A DNA stretch of 64,000 nucleotides, from positions 1 to 64,000 of the forward strand of contig JADPXZ010000013.1 in assembly GCA_019009955.1 (NCBI GenBank). The letters run 5' to 3'. Under the pieces are notes generated by a model. That model saw only the letters and a list, made by a program, of their open reading frames with translations, did no database searches and was not told where the DNA came from. Below, one piece after another: positions 31,684 through 42,475 of this stretch (within the stretch, counting starts at the first letter, position 1; each line of letters begins with the position of its first letter). A program made the translations under genes and the position numbers. The stretch is from Riptortus pedestris (taxonomy: Eukaryota; Arthropoda; Insecta; Hemiptera; Alydidae).

Positions 31684-32612
31684 CACTATAACAGCTGTAA
31701 CATATTATAACTTAATAGATGTAATACATCAAGAAGGTGGCTCTAATAAAAATATAACTACAAACCGCATTAATAACTGTAACATAATAGAATAATAATA
31801 CTGTAGATACATAATAGAATAATAATACTGTAGAAACATAATAGAATAATAATACTGTAGATACATAATAGAATAACAATACTGTAGATACATAATAGAA
31901 TAATAATAATAATAATAATGCAACATAAGAATAGCTTTAATATAGGCATAACAATGATTTTAGTAACACACAGGAATGGTTGTTATAACATAATAATATA
32001 AGAATAAAAATAGCAACATAAATACAACATAGGAATAACTTCAACATAACACAACAATAATTATAATTTAAAATAACATGACAATGATTGCAATAGTGCA
32101 TAGCAATAATTATTGTAAAATAATATAAGTTGCAATATCATAGTGGTAAGTGACAATAACATAGATTTAACAAAACATAAAATAGTGCATAGAAATAACC
32201 ATTGTAAAATAATATAAGAACAACAGTACAACAATTATAATATAGTTTAACAAACAAATACACCATACTATAAATATATAAAACATACAAAAGGCTGTGA
32301 CCCTGCTATGTAAACAAAACAAGGAAGGTTACTATAACCCTAGTTATAGTGCAATAAGAATGTACAATAGTCTATAAATATATTTAGTCTTGGTAAGTAA
32401 TAATAAGGAAAAAACACCCTTTTATAACAATGTATAACAACAATGTGCAATATTATAATGTAGTACATGTAATTTTTACAGCCCTGAGGAAGAGAAAATA
32501 AAAATTCTCGAAATATTGGCATAAACTAAGATTCATTTCACCAACATTGACAAAAACTCCGAAAAGAACAACACACCACATATAAATACAACCTGGTCGA
32601 AAACATCAGCAC

Positions 32613-32614
<2 letters not shown>
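31683..32614. other. AT-rich segment with 27-bp tandem repeats, unidentified
   Basis: About 930 bp, mostly A/T with CATAATA/AACATA motifs. Around 31788-31905 a 27-bp unit (TACTGTAGATACATAATAGA plus AATAATAA) repeats about four times. Near 32480-32516 lies CTGAGGA, a short hairpin AGAG..CTCT-like, then GAAA, resembling a hammerhead core by sequence only. No credible protein frame. The element type is unknown. Confidence 0.5.

Positions 32615-32652
<38 letters not shown>
32615..32652. repeat. (AT)n microsatellite
   Basis: About 19 AT units immediately before the truncated Jockey RT of J3. Confidence 0.93.
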
Positions 32653-32654
<2 letters not shown>

Positions 32655-33745
32655 ACGAGCAAACTGGGTTCCGGCCCCGTCACTCCACTCTCCACCCCCT
32701 ATACCGACTCCAATCCCTCGACACCAACAACCTCCGCCGAAATATCGCTACTGCCGTCATATCGATCGACTGCACTCAGGCCTTTGACTCTGTCGACCAT
32801 GCCAAACTCCTATCCATCCTCTCCGAACACCGCTGCCCCGAACAACTGTTCAACATCCTCAAATCCTTCCTCAGCGGCCGATCCTTCCAGATAAGGGTCG
32901 GCGAATCCCTTTCTAACTCCTACACTTCCAAGGTCGGGGTCCCACAGGGCTCCGTCCTATCACCATCCCTCTTCACGGCATACACGGCTCATGTCGTAGG
33001 TCGACAGTATCACAGGACTGAGATAGCTGCGTACGCTGACGACATAACGATCATCAGCAACTCCTTCAACCCCGCCTGCGCCCTTTCCCTTGCCCAATCC
33101 GCAGCCCAAGATATAGCCGACGAACTCCTCACCCTTAACATCCATGTCAATCCCACCAAAACCGACGCCCTCATCTTTTCATATTACAAACACTCCCCTC
33201 TACCCGAATCCTTCCGCCTCAATGACACAGACATCAAAATTTCAGGCACTATTTGTTACTTAGGCATCACCTTCGACCGCCACCTCTCCTTCTCAGCCCA
33301 CCTATCCAAACGCATCCCCTTCCTCCGACAAAAAATCAGGTCCCTCAACCATCTCCTTCTATCCCCCGTCCTTAGCCTACGCCTGAAGCTTCTCATTCTC
33401 AAAGGTGTCATCCAGCCCGCCCTCCTCTACGGCTCCCCACTCCTCCGTTACCTATACAAGACATCCCTGAAAAACCTCCAATCCTTCCAAAACGGTATCC
33501 TCCGAAAAATAGTCAGACACACATCCCTCGAACGCAAGACCAACTCCGAACTGTACGACACCCTCAACCTTGAATCCGTTGCCCAAACCATCTCTCGTCG
33601 CCACATCAAATTCCTAGATTCCTTCCAATACCTAGAAAATCCTCTCTACAACTCCTTCTTTCCACTCCGGCAACCGGTGCGCTGGCAAGATGCGAACATC
33701 GACGAGCCCCTCATCGACGTCACGCAGGTCGTTGATCCTCTGTGA
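32651..33745 (+). CDS. LINE reverse transcriptase C-terminal part, open frame without start
   Basis: About 364 codons are open from INEQTGFRPRHST to the TGA at 33743, with no Met codon, so it is easily missed. RT motif A is FDSVDHAKLL, the next block GVPQGSVLSPSLF, then AAYADDITII, followed by the Jockey thumb (CYLGITFDRHLSF) and tail (GILRKIVRHTSLE). The frame is undamaged, but the APE domain, RT fingers and ORF1 are missing. A young 5'-truncated copy of a family related to J1. Confidence 0.88.
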
Positions 33746-34231
33746 CCCTCTTATGGGTGTGCCACCCATTAATTTTTGCAACCCCTTTCTCAGCAGAGCT
33801 CAGGCATAGTTTTAGGGTCTTCGGACACTTAGGTTAGTTTAGGTTATGACAGTATTATTCTTTCGTTTAGGATAGGAAATTAGTATAGGTTAGTTTGTAG
33901 TTTTCACCTGAGCTCTGAAACATCCATTGCCCTAGGATTAAGCTTTCTGGTTACTTTAGGCCCTCTTTACTCTTTTATCTTCTTATCTACTCTTCCTCTA
34001 TCCCTTTCCTTTCTTCTTTCGTTTTCTCCTATCCTTACAATCCCACCCGGCAACTGCCCGTTGCCGGGTAACCTACCTTAAGAGTTCTACTACTTCGCAA
34101 CCAAAATAATCCACAAAAACCCCTTAAAATAGAACTCTCAGTTCAGCAGGAGGGGAACTGTCTGTACCGCCTCGCGTGGCTTGACGGCCCGCGCAGTTGA
34201 CAAGCCGTGGTATAATTATAAAGGGCCTCAG

Positions 34232-34273
<42 letters not shown>
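32651..34273 (+). mobile_element. Jockey-clade LINE, copy J3, 5'-truncated, ending at U1
   Basis: Begins inside the RT domain, has a 3' UTR (33746-34234) rich in TTTCCTTTC and ending CCTCAGATT, and a poly(A) of about 39 (34235-34273). It is followed without gap by CCCAAATCA and the U1 body, so it inserted a few bases before the U1 start and displaced the promoter. Confidence 0.9.
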
Positions 34274-34275
<2 letters not shown>

Positions 34276-34282
34276 CAAATCA
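34274..34282 (+). other. CCCAAATCA at U1 start, candidate target duplication
   Basis: Immediately follows the J3 poly(A) and includes U1 +1. The same 9 bases, at 44255-44263, immediately precede the 5' end of J5, which lies where U1 should start. Together they behave like the two sides of a LINE insertion at U1 +1. Confidence 0.6.
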
Positions 34283-34442
34283 TACTTACCTGGCGTGGGG
34301 GTTACCGTGATCACGAAGGCGGTTCCCCCAGGGTGAGGCCCTTCCATTGCACTTCGGTTGGGTTGACCCCTGCGAATACCCCAAATGTGGGTATCTCGGG
34401 CACGTAACTTTTGGTAGTCGGGACTGCGTTTGCGCTGTCCCG
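34282..34442 (+). ncRNA. U1: U1 snRNA, complete body without promoter
   Basis: 161 nt, nearly identical to 9804-9964, with a few changes in stem III and near the Sm site (GCACGTAACTTTTGG instead of GCGCGTAATTTTTGG) and the terminal hairpin (TTTGCGC). The Sm site thereby becomes AACTTTTGG. The promoter region is replaced by J3. Most likely a pseudogene. Confidence 0.9.
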
Positions 34443-34453
34443 TATTAATTCAA

Positions 34454-34482
34454 TCTCTCTCTCTCTCTCTCTCTCTTTCTCT
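34454..34482 (+). repeat. (CT)n microsatellite after second U1
   Basis: Shorter counterpart of the tract at 9982-10039, in the same U1 3' flank. Confidence 0.9.
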
Positions 34483-34489
34483 TTAAATT

Positions 34490-34803
34490 AAAGGCGCATG
34501 GCTATTTAAGAACTTCAAGTAACATTTCAAGGAAAACTGAGCAAAGTCATCACATAACTCCAATCATACGGGAGTTATAAATGTGACGACTTAGCTCATT
34601 TTTCTTAACAATGTAAAGAAGAAAAAAAAAAAAGGTGGTTTGGTTTCTTTTACCCTTTTCTTTACATTGTTAGGAAAAATGAGCTAAGTCGTCACTTTTA
34701 TAACTCTCTCGTATGATTGGAATTATTGCTAGGAAGTTATAATAAAAAATTGACGACTTGGCTCAGTTTTCTTTGAAATGTTCTTAAATAGCCATGCGCC
34801 TTT
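34490..34803. mobile_element. Foldback MITE with long terminal inverted repeats
   Basis: 314 bp, starting AAAGGCGCATGGCTATTTAA and ending with its reverse complement. The two arms of about 130-150 bp are imperfect inverted copies around a loop near 34620-34660. AAATT occurs on both sides (34485-34489 and 34804-34808) and is a likely 5-bp target duplication. No coding capacity. The superfamily is not assignable from these ends alone. Confidence 0.82.
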
Positions 34804-34871
34804 AAATTAATTGCAGAAATAATGAATCACATGATCACAAAAAAACATATGATATACTCAGTTGTATAAAC

Positions 34872-34919
<48 letters not shown>

Positions 34920-34969
34920 AAAATAGCATACAGAAAAAGGCAATGTTAAGTCATAACCTGCTTTAGCTT
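34804..34969. other. U1 3' flank remnant and poly(A) tract
   Basis: GCAGAAATAATGAAT is the reverse complement of 10041-10055, so this is related flank DNA in inverted form. A run of about 41 A (34875-34916) follows GGTT. Nothing else is recognised. Confidence 0.5.
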
Positions 34970-36344
34970 CCTTGAGAAGTGTTTCCCGAACGTTGAGCTT
35001 TTCCCCTAGCCGGGCTCACAGGTAGTTTATCTGTTCGGACCTTGAGAAGTGTTTTCCGAACGCCGGACTCACAGGTAGTTTATCTGTTGGTACAGTTTAA
35101 TGGTTTTGTCTTGTGGCCTAAAGCTAAAAGGGGGGGGGGCCTTTGTCGGTTCAAAAATCTTCTAAAAAGGTAGAATCCTTTTAAAGGAAGTGCCCTACAA
35201 AATATCATTATTCCGAGGGCCTTCAACTCTCAAGGGAGATGGAACAGATTCTCCGTTGTCGTGCAGATTTGTCCTCTCCGTCTCTCTCACCCAGGCAGTC
35301 CGCGGCTCGGGCGGAGGGCGAAGGGCGAAGGGCGAGGTAAACGGAAAAGTAAATTGATCACCTTGTTACGGCCCATTTATACCGTTGCCAAAGACGGGTG
35401 ACTGTGATAGAAGATAGGCGGGAGATTCCTGCGTGGGGCAGGCTGCGCGAGAGCCGAAGACAAGAAGCGATCGGCGGGAGAGAAGCTAGCAGGAGACAGC
35501 AGAGTCCACCTCGAGGCCCAGTGAGGATTAGTGCTCCAGATAAACGCTTTGGCGGATCAGCGTGTAATACCGCTTGCAGAATAGCAGTTATCTCATTGTA
35601 CAAAAGGTACCAAACCTATGCTTATTGTGTATACACAATTAAAACAGAAAAGGCCTATTTATTTGTATTGATAAGTCCCCCATGTATTGTTTAATCTTTT
35701 ATTTAGTTATCATTTTTATACTTAAGATTAGAGATAAGTTTAGTTGATTTATTATTGTAAATAAACTGACTTGTGGAAACAAACAACGTGGCGCCCTTTT
35801 TATTTTAATGTCTGCCGATTGATATGAGGCTAGGTAAATTTCATTTAAAAACCCACACCCTTCTCCACTGAGCGGGGCAGTTTGGTTACCCAATCTGTGG
35901 GTGGCAACCTCTTCTAAAATTTTTTACTAAATGTCTGAGGCCGAAGTCGAGTGGATGCCGCTTGTTTTGAGCATGTCGCGGCTCGATATATTTTTTTTTT
36001 CTTCGTCTTTTCGTTTTTTTCTCCCCAAATAAATAGATTTCATAGGTTTAGTAGCTGAGTTATACAAATAATAAGTCGGAATGAGAAAGAAATGCCTCCA
36101 GGGCGAGCGTATAGAAATCTGTTTGCGGGACCCAGCAGTTACGGGCCGGATCGAAAGCGGCGCTCTCTAGTTCCCGACTCCACACTCAGACGTTCATGAA
36201 TTTTATTCCAGCTCTCTTTTTGTTTAAAAAAGTATCAGCCTCCTCTGTTGAGACGTTCTCAATAGTAATGATCAAATGGATACTTGTCCTACGGTCCTAA
36301 GAAAAACTGTAGAAAAATTTTTCAAATTTCGCGACTCGACAAAT
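34970..36344 (+). repeat. Inverted copy of the U2 5' flank, split by a solo LTR
   Basis: Colinear in reverse with 2880-3668: the ACCTTGAGAAGTG repeats, the CCGAGGGCCTTCAACTCTC block, the CGGCTCGATAT block and the GCGACTCGACAA end. The unit would lead into U2 at its right end but stops about 70 bp short, where A5 starts. The LTR at 35364-35906 interrupts it. Confidence 0.82.
35364..35906 (+). mobile_element. Solo LTR of an LTR retrotransposon
   Basis: 543 bp beginning TGTTACGGCC and ending GGTGGCA (TG..CA), flanked by ACCT on both sides (35360-35363 and 35907-35910). The uninterrupted sequence is present as GGTGATCC near 3320. It contains AATAAA (about 35758) followed by GACTTGTGG. No internal region remains, so it arose by LTR-LTR recombination. 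A 4-bp duplication fits several Gypsy lineages. Confidence 0.85.
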
Positions 36345-36736
36345 CGTTATTGAGGGCAACCGGCCGAAGAACCACCCTTGTCTACGAAATGCTGAACTGC
36401 CGGTTGCCCAGGTGCAAGTAACGACCTGGGAGTGCGAGGAGTGCCGGGAGCGGTTCACGTCATCGCGGGGCCTCTACAATCATCGCATGACGACCCACGT
36501 CATAATGCCGCGCCGAAGAGAAGCAGCCGCCAACCTGCCGATGCCCGATACTGGGCGCCCTCGACGGCTTGTCCAGCAGCAACTAAGGCCAAGAACCCGT
36601 TCCCAATCAAGGTCCCCAAGTGATCACCGAGGAGGAGGCCGGCCCAAGCCATAGATATCAGTCACCGGTCTCCTCACCACGGATTTCATCGAACCCAGGG
36701 AGCCCCACAGAGAGGCTGGGCACTCAGGCTCTACAG
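36345..36736 (+). mobile_element. Family A copy A5, left part
   Basis: Begins in the second zinc finger region (GTTATTGAGGGCAACCGG), runs through the third finger (WECEECRERF) and the basic linker, with a small deletion near 36620, and is interrupted by an R1-clade LINE at AGGCTCTACAG. It resumes at 42476. Confidence 0.88.
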
Positions 36737-37233
36737 TGTGTATTCCAGAAAGGAGTAGAAACAGAACGGGGGCTCCTAGCCGTGAAGCCTTAATCCCCCG
36801 CACCTATCTATTTCCTATTTGGGGACACAGATAGGAATAGCCCATGCATGCCAGCGTACATACGCTCTGCTCGTATGTCACCAGCATGCGAACGCTACTC
36901 CAGGTGGGGGACGAGCCCACTACCTAGCTCCAACACGCAGACGACATGTACCAGTTTACCTGGCCCGTCGTCTCCGTGCATCGAACACACGACCACTACG
37001 TCTATGACCGGCAGATGGAGGCAAGCCTCCACTCCGGACACCACCCAGCCCGTAGTTCATATTGAGTAAGCCGCAAGCGACTTACCCCATTAAGGCCGGA
37101 ATGATCCCCGGCCCGGAACAGCAAAGCCGACTAAGGACCTACTGTTCCTACGGTTCCCCTACCCAAGGGCTACACAGGGGGGGCTTCCTGCTGCCCTTGG
37201 GGAGGGTGGGCTCCGTACCCGTCAGGCAGGATC

Positions 37234-40216
37234 CTACCTCACACACACACTCATTCTCTCATCTCTTTCTTTCTTCTCGATCACACTCCTTACATACTGT
37301 CTAAATAAACTAAAGCCACTTTGACTTAGATAACCACTCATTCCACATTCGACCCTCAACTCTTTCAAACCGTCATGCAACCTTTCACGCTCACTTGCAT
37401 ACTTAACACATTCAAACACAACATGCTTCGCACTATCCTCCTCCTCCTCCTCACAATCACACCATGCATTTTCAACTAACCTAAAACCAAATAACTTACC
37501 TCTAAAACAGCCGTGTCCACTTAGCACCTGCGCCATGCAATAATCTACGATCAACCAATCCATACTCACTCTCTCAATCACACTCGGCAACCACTCATAC
37601 GTCCATCTACCTTTCGCACTGCTCTCCCACGCACTCTGCCATTCATCCAAACAAACATTCCTCCTTTCACCCCTCCTTTTCACACCCTCAATCACTCTAC
37701 CCTTCCACTCCACCCTTCCATTCTTCCTCAGCATGTAGCCGCTCCATCGCCTCTCCACCTCCAACTCCAGGGGCCACACTCCGGCCAGCACCTCCAGGGC
37801 ATCTTGCGAAATCGTGCGGTACGCCTTGATGATCCTCAGGAGAACTCTGCGATGCGCCTTCCGAAGCTCCCTCCTCATCCACACGTTCATTCTGTCACCC
37901 CATGCACCCGCCGCATAACACACTACAGACAGAAACACACCACAATACAACATTCTCACATACCTCATTCTCTCACAACATCCATTCCCATACACACTCA
38001 ACACCCTATTAAACACATTCACAGCCTTCTCACACACACGCCTCACATGCTCTCTCAACCCCATTCTCTCCTGCCACCACACTCCCAAATAACGCACACC
38101 AGTCACATACTTCAACACTCTCTCACCCATTCGCACTCTCGGACACCTATTCACATTCAAAGACCCTTTCATCAACATACACACCGTTTTCTCCTCAGAC
38201 AACCTCATCTTCCTCTCACTCATCCATTCATTCACCATTCTCAACACCTCAGTCGCTCCGTCCTCAATCGCCTTCCTCGAACTCCCATTCACCAGAATCA
38301 CACCATCATCCGCAAACGCCATCCAGCCTCATTCACCATCCTCACACATCCATCAAACACAACCTTCCAGCAATGTGGACCAAGCACACTCCCCTGAGGG
38401 CAACCCATACTCACATCCTTTCGCACCACCCCAGGACCCATTCGCATCTCAACCTTCCTCCCAGACAAATAATCTTTCATCAGCTCATACATTTCTCTTT
38501 TCACACCCCTTTCTCTCAACACACTCGGCCACCACACCCTATCAAACGCTCCCACAACATCCAAAAACACACCCAGCACATACTTACTTTCACTCCTCTC
38601 AACCTCACGCCTTACATCCCACATAGCATCCTCCGTACACCTCCCACTCATAAATCCATACTGCCTCTCATGCACACTCTCACTAAACAGCCATTCCAAC
38701 TTGCACGCAATCATTCTCTCAAACACCTTCCCTAACACAGGCAACAGCGTTATCGGCCTAAACGCGCTCGGGTCATTCACGCTCTTCTCTTCACTCTTCA
38801 ACAACGCTCTCACACGTCCCCACTTCCATCTATTCGGAAACACTCGGTACTTCACGCACACCCCATACATACGCCTCAACACACTCTTCAACCCACCCCT
38901 CTTTCAGCATCTCCACACTTATTCCATCCCATCCAGGTGCCTTTCCATTCTTGCTCTTCCACACAGCCTCTCGCACCTCATCCTCACTCACATTCCATCT
39001 CTCTCCAAACTCAGGCACATACCTCCCATTCGCTCTCCTTACACTCTACTGACTCTCACTCTCATTCTCTCTGCAATCATCCGGTATCAGGCGATCCAAC
39101 AATCTCCTTCCACTCTCTTCCCAATCACACACACCTTCACTCTCACCAATCATTCCCATCACTCGCTCAGGCTTCAGCTTCCCCGAAGAGTAGGCCAAGT
39201 TCCAGGGTCCCTTCTCTTCTTCAGCACCGAGAAACGCCTTCCAGGTTAACTTCTTGACCTCCTTGATCCTCTTCTTGTAAGCCTTCCTTCGCTGATCATA
39301 CACACTCCTTGCATACACTCTTTCACTCTCCACATTCGCTCTCTGCCACTCTCTCCTTGCTCTCATCACATCACGCTTCATTCGCTCCAACTCATCCGAC
39401 CACCAACACACAGCTCTCGGCCTTTTCACACCTCTTTTCATACTCCCTTTCGCACACCTAATAATCCACTCTTCCACACACCTCACAACATCCTTTCTAC
39501 ACGACACTCTAAACCCAGACACACCATTCACACTCTCATTCAACAACATTCGAAACTTCTCCCAATCAGCCGACCTCAAACAAAACCTTGCACACTCACC
39601 TTTCATTCTTCTTCCCAGTCTCTCAACTCTCAACACACGAAACACTAACACACTGTGCTGGCTACTGCACCATTCACTCTCCACTCGCCATTCAGTCAAC
39701 CTATCACTCATACTCGCACTCACCACAGTCACATCTATCCAACTCACACCCCGAAACGTCGGTTCACCACACTCATTCACGATCTTCCATCCTAACCCAT
39801 TCACACACTCTTCCAAATCCAACCCTCTTTCGTCCGTCACATCACCACCCCACAACACATTCTTCGCATGCACTCAATAACATCCTTACCTCTCAACACT
39901 CTCTCAATCATACACACTGAAAGTACATGGACACCAAATAAAAGGCCCCGACCCCAGTTATCAGCTGAACCACAACACAATGGCTGTCGCTCAGCTGGCT
40001 GAGCCTGAGAACCCCCACGTTCGGGTCCAGCATTACAAGCGCCGCCCACGCACGCTCCTCAGATTCACACCCAACAACCACTCTCGCAGCCATACCGAAC
40101 CCAGTCATTCTTCCATCCCTCAAATACGGCTCTTGCACAGCAATCACACTCACTCCACTCTTACACGCTTCCATTCGTACCTCACTCGCAACCACACTCG
40201 CTCTGTCCATGATCAC
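37234..40216 (-). pseudogene. R1-clade ORF2 (APE endonuclease, RT), frameshifted
   Basis: Starts at 40216 with IAVQEPYLRDGR typical of R1-clade APE, continuing FYLVSMYFQ before a frame break at about 39900. 39873-39046 holds the rest of the endonuclease (SQHSVLVF) and linker, with an in-frame stop at 39046; 39018-38830 carries NGKAPGWDGIS. 38891-38298 holds RT motif A FLDVVGAFDRVWW and the CPQGSVLGP block, and 38322-37234 starts with AFADDGVIL and runs through the C-terminal CCHC-like segment (CDCEEEEEDSAKHVVFEC). At least three frame lesions and one stop. Confidence 0.86.
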
Positions 40217-40247
40217 CTGTCAGATCCCCACCCACGCTGTATTGGGC

Positions 40248-42007
40248 CTAGTCATAGCTGGTGTTCCTCCTCATCTGCCGCTTCTCTGCCTCCAGCACCG
40301 GGCACCCAGCCCATCCAGCAGGATGACTCCTCTCCCTGTAGCCGGCCCTCCAGCAGTTGGCGCATCTCAGCTTCTCCTGGTTCCCGGCACTCGGACATCT
40401 CATTTGGTGGTGTCCTTCTTCTCCGCACCAGCCGCACGTCAATGGTGACCTACACGTCCTAGCGCCGTGCCCATACCTCAAACAGGTGTTGCATCTCCTG
40501 ACGGTGAAATCCATAACACACCTGCACGAATGTAGGAACACATACAGCCGACCTGCCCTCATCACTCTACGAAACACACGCACACTCATTCTCACCACCC
40601 ATGTACACAAACGCAATGAACCACCACTCACAAACTCCGGGATAAACTCGGCCTTGCATTCCTCATCAGTCATACCCTCGAATACCCACTCATTCCTCTT
40701 GCGCACACACATCCACAAGTCCTCCTTACCAATCATACGATCCACATCAAACACCTTAGCCTTCGGCTACCTCCACCCTTTCTCACCATCCACATTCACT
40801 CCCAGCCCTTTCAAACACTCGTTGGCCCGCAATCTCTCGATGTCCTGGTGATCGTGACACTCCACCACGTAGGCACCTCTACGCCTCACGAGTCCCCTCA
40901 CCCGTACCTCTCCTTCCTTGGGATCCAGACACTTAACTATGTCTTCCCTACGGACTTTAGCGTCGACACTCTTCGGCAGCTCCAATATCACTCGTGGTCC
41001 CCTCTTCTTCTTCCCGACCACCTGGGCCCAGCTCTCCTCCGGTACCGCTGAATCCACGTCCATCCTCTCAGCTCCAAGGTTCTCGCGGGCCACACTTTTC
41101 ACAACATTCAACACTTTATCACCCACGCTCTCACTCACTCTCATGCCTACCCTTTCACACATGCTCTCACTCACACACTCATTCACCCTTTCACCCACTC
41201 TCTCACTTACCACCCTACTCACTCGCTCACTTACCCTGTCGCTGAGCCTGTCGGGGTCCAACTCCTCCATCTTCCTCCGCACCTCCTTCACCACATTCTT
41301 CTCCAGGGGCTCCATTCGCTTACCCACCACCTGAACCTCAGCATACACCCTATTCATGTTATCTCTAATTTCGTCGTTTCCTTTCACCCCTTTCTCACAC
41401 ATATTCCCCACCCTTTCAACCTCTCTCTCAACCTTAAACAAACCATCCCTAAACTCCTGCCTAACTTTTTCCACCTCCCTACCTCTTTCCTCATCATGAG
41501 CCGTCAGGGTCTGCAGGGTAGTGTTCACTTCGCTCTGGATCCTATCCAGAACTTCTCGACTCCTCCTCACCACTTCGCTCACCAGCGACTCACCCAGTTC
41601 CTGCAATTGTCCACTTAACTGGCTGCTGAGCTCCTGGCCCCAATCCACCTCTACCAGGTTCCTCAGCGTCCTCTCCATTGTCTGAACTCTACCGGATGTC
41701 CCTGTTGCTCTCCCATACTCCCTCTTCAGCCTCCCGAAGCAACCGCTCATCCGATTGAGACAATCCTCCACCAACACATCCTTCATGGGGAAAGGCCTCT
41801 TCCTCAGCTCCTCCATCGCCTCTTGAAGTCGGACTCCGCCCCGCCAACCACCTCCTTGCTGACCTCCTCCGGTGACCCTGAAGAACGAGTCCTCCTCCTC
41901 TTCATTTTTCCCTGCTGCTCCACCGGCGGGGTTCCTACTCCTGCTCCACTCCCTTCTCCACTGTACTCCTCACCTGTCAAATCTAAGGAAATGTTTTTAA
42001 GAGACAT
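40248..42007 (-). pseudogene. R1-clade ORF1 (Gag-like), one frameshift and one TAG
   Basis: N-terminus from 42007 (MSLKNISLDLTGEEYSGE), a shift near 41810, then 41816-40767. The middle part is a helical repeat with SERVSRVVSERVGERV-like heptads, probably a coiled coil. A domain like the RNA-binding fold of LINE ORF1 follows (about 41050-40770). One in-frame TAG sits at 40767-40769; the frame then continues to 40248 through three knuckles (CNTCLRYGHGARTC; CGWCGEEGHHQMRC; CANCWRAGY). The last one is degenerate. The ORF1 end and the ORF2 start are 32 bp apart. Confidence 0.85.
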
Positions 42008-42475
42008 ATTTATAGTTTCATCCCACTACTGCGTAGGGCTTGCTGTCCCGGGCATGCCCAATGCCGAAGCATCCCGCGAGTTCCCCCACGGGGGACAGCT
42101 ATACCCACCTTGGGAGGAAATGCTCAACTCCCGTTGGGGTTCCCGGACTCTACCTAAACTCGAGTCTCCCACGCACCGATTCGTGGGCACCCTACACAGT
42201 GCTTGCCAAGCGGGGGAGACTGCCACTCCAGCCGGTTAGGGGTCCACCGCTGTAAATGCGTCCCAGCCCAAGAACGGCGTACCAATCCACTGTCCAAAGC
42301 GATCCGGGTCGTATCCTGAAACAAAAGAAAAGCACACTCCATATCAAGCACACCAATCACACACTCATTTAATTATCTAACTCACTCATTTTCACCACTC
42401 ACAGCACCCATTCACACAACTGGAGAGGCATAGCCCCAACCTGACGACCTCTTCCGTTAGTAACACTGCAAACTA

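Larger units (their letters stand above)
36737..42475 (-). mobile_element. R1-clade LINE inserted in A5
   Basis: 5.7 kb on the minus strand with ORF1 and ORF2 of R1 type, flanked by an 11-bp duplication AGGCTCTACAG (36726-36736 and 42476-42486), which is A coding sequence. The 5' UTR is about 42008-42475 and the 3' UTR about 36737-37233, with no poly(A). Several frameshifts show it is not recent. Confidence 0.9.

Noticed and set aside
31760..31905. 27-bp repeats as a CRISPR array
   Set aside because: Repeats are directly adjacent, A/T-rich, without unique spacers, and the setting is a eukaryotic genome.
37000..37100. tRNA gene near the R1 3' end
   Set aside because: Short C/G-rich hairpins, but no A-box/B-box pair or cloverleaf could be built.
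37804..41334. His/Ser/Thr-rich plus-strand frames (LTHSHS-type repeats)
   Set aside because: Antisense of the R1-clade ORFs; the repeats mirror Glu/Val/Arg-rich codons of the minus strand.
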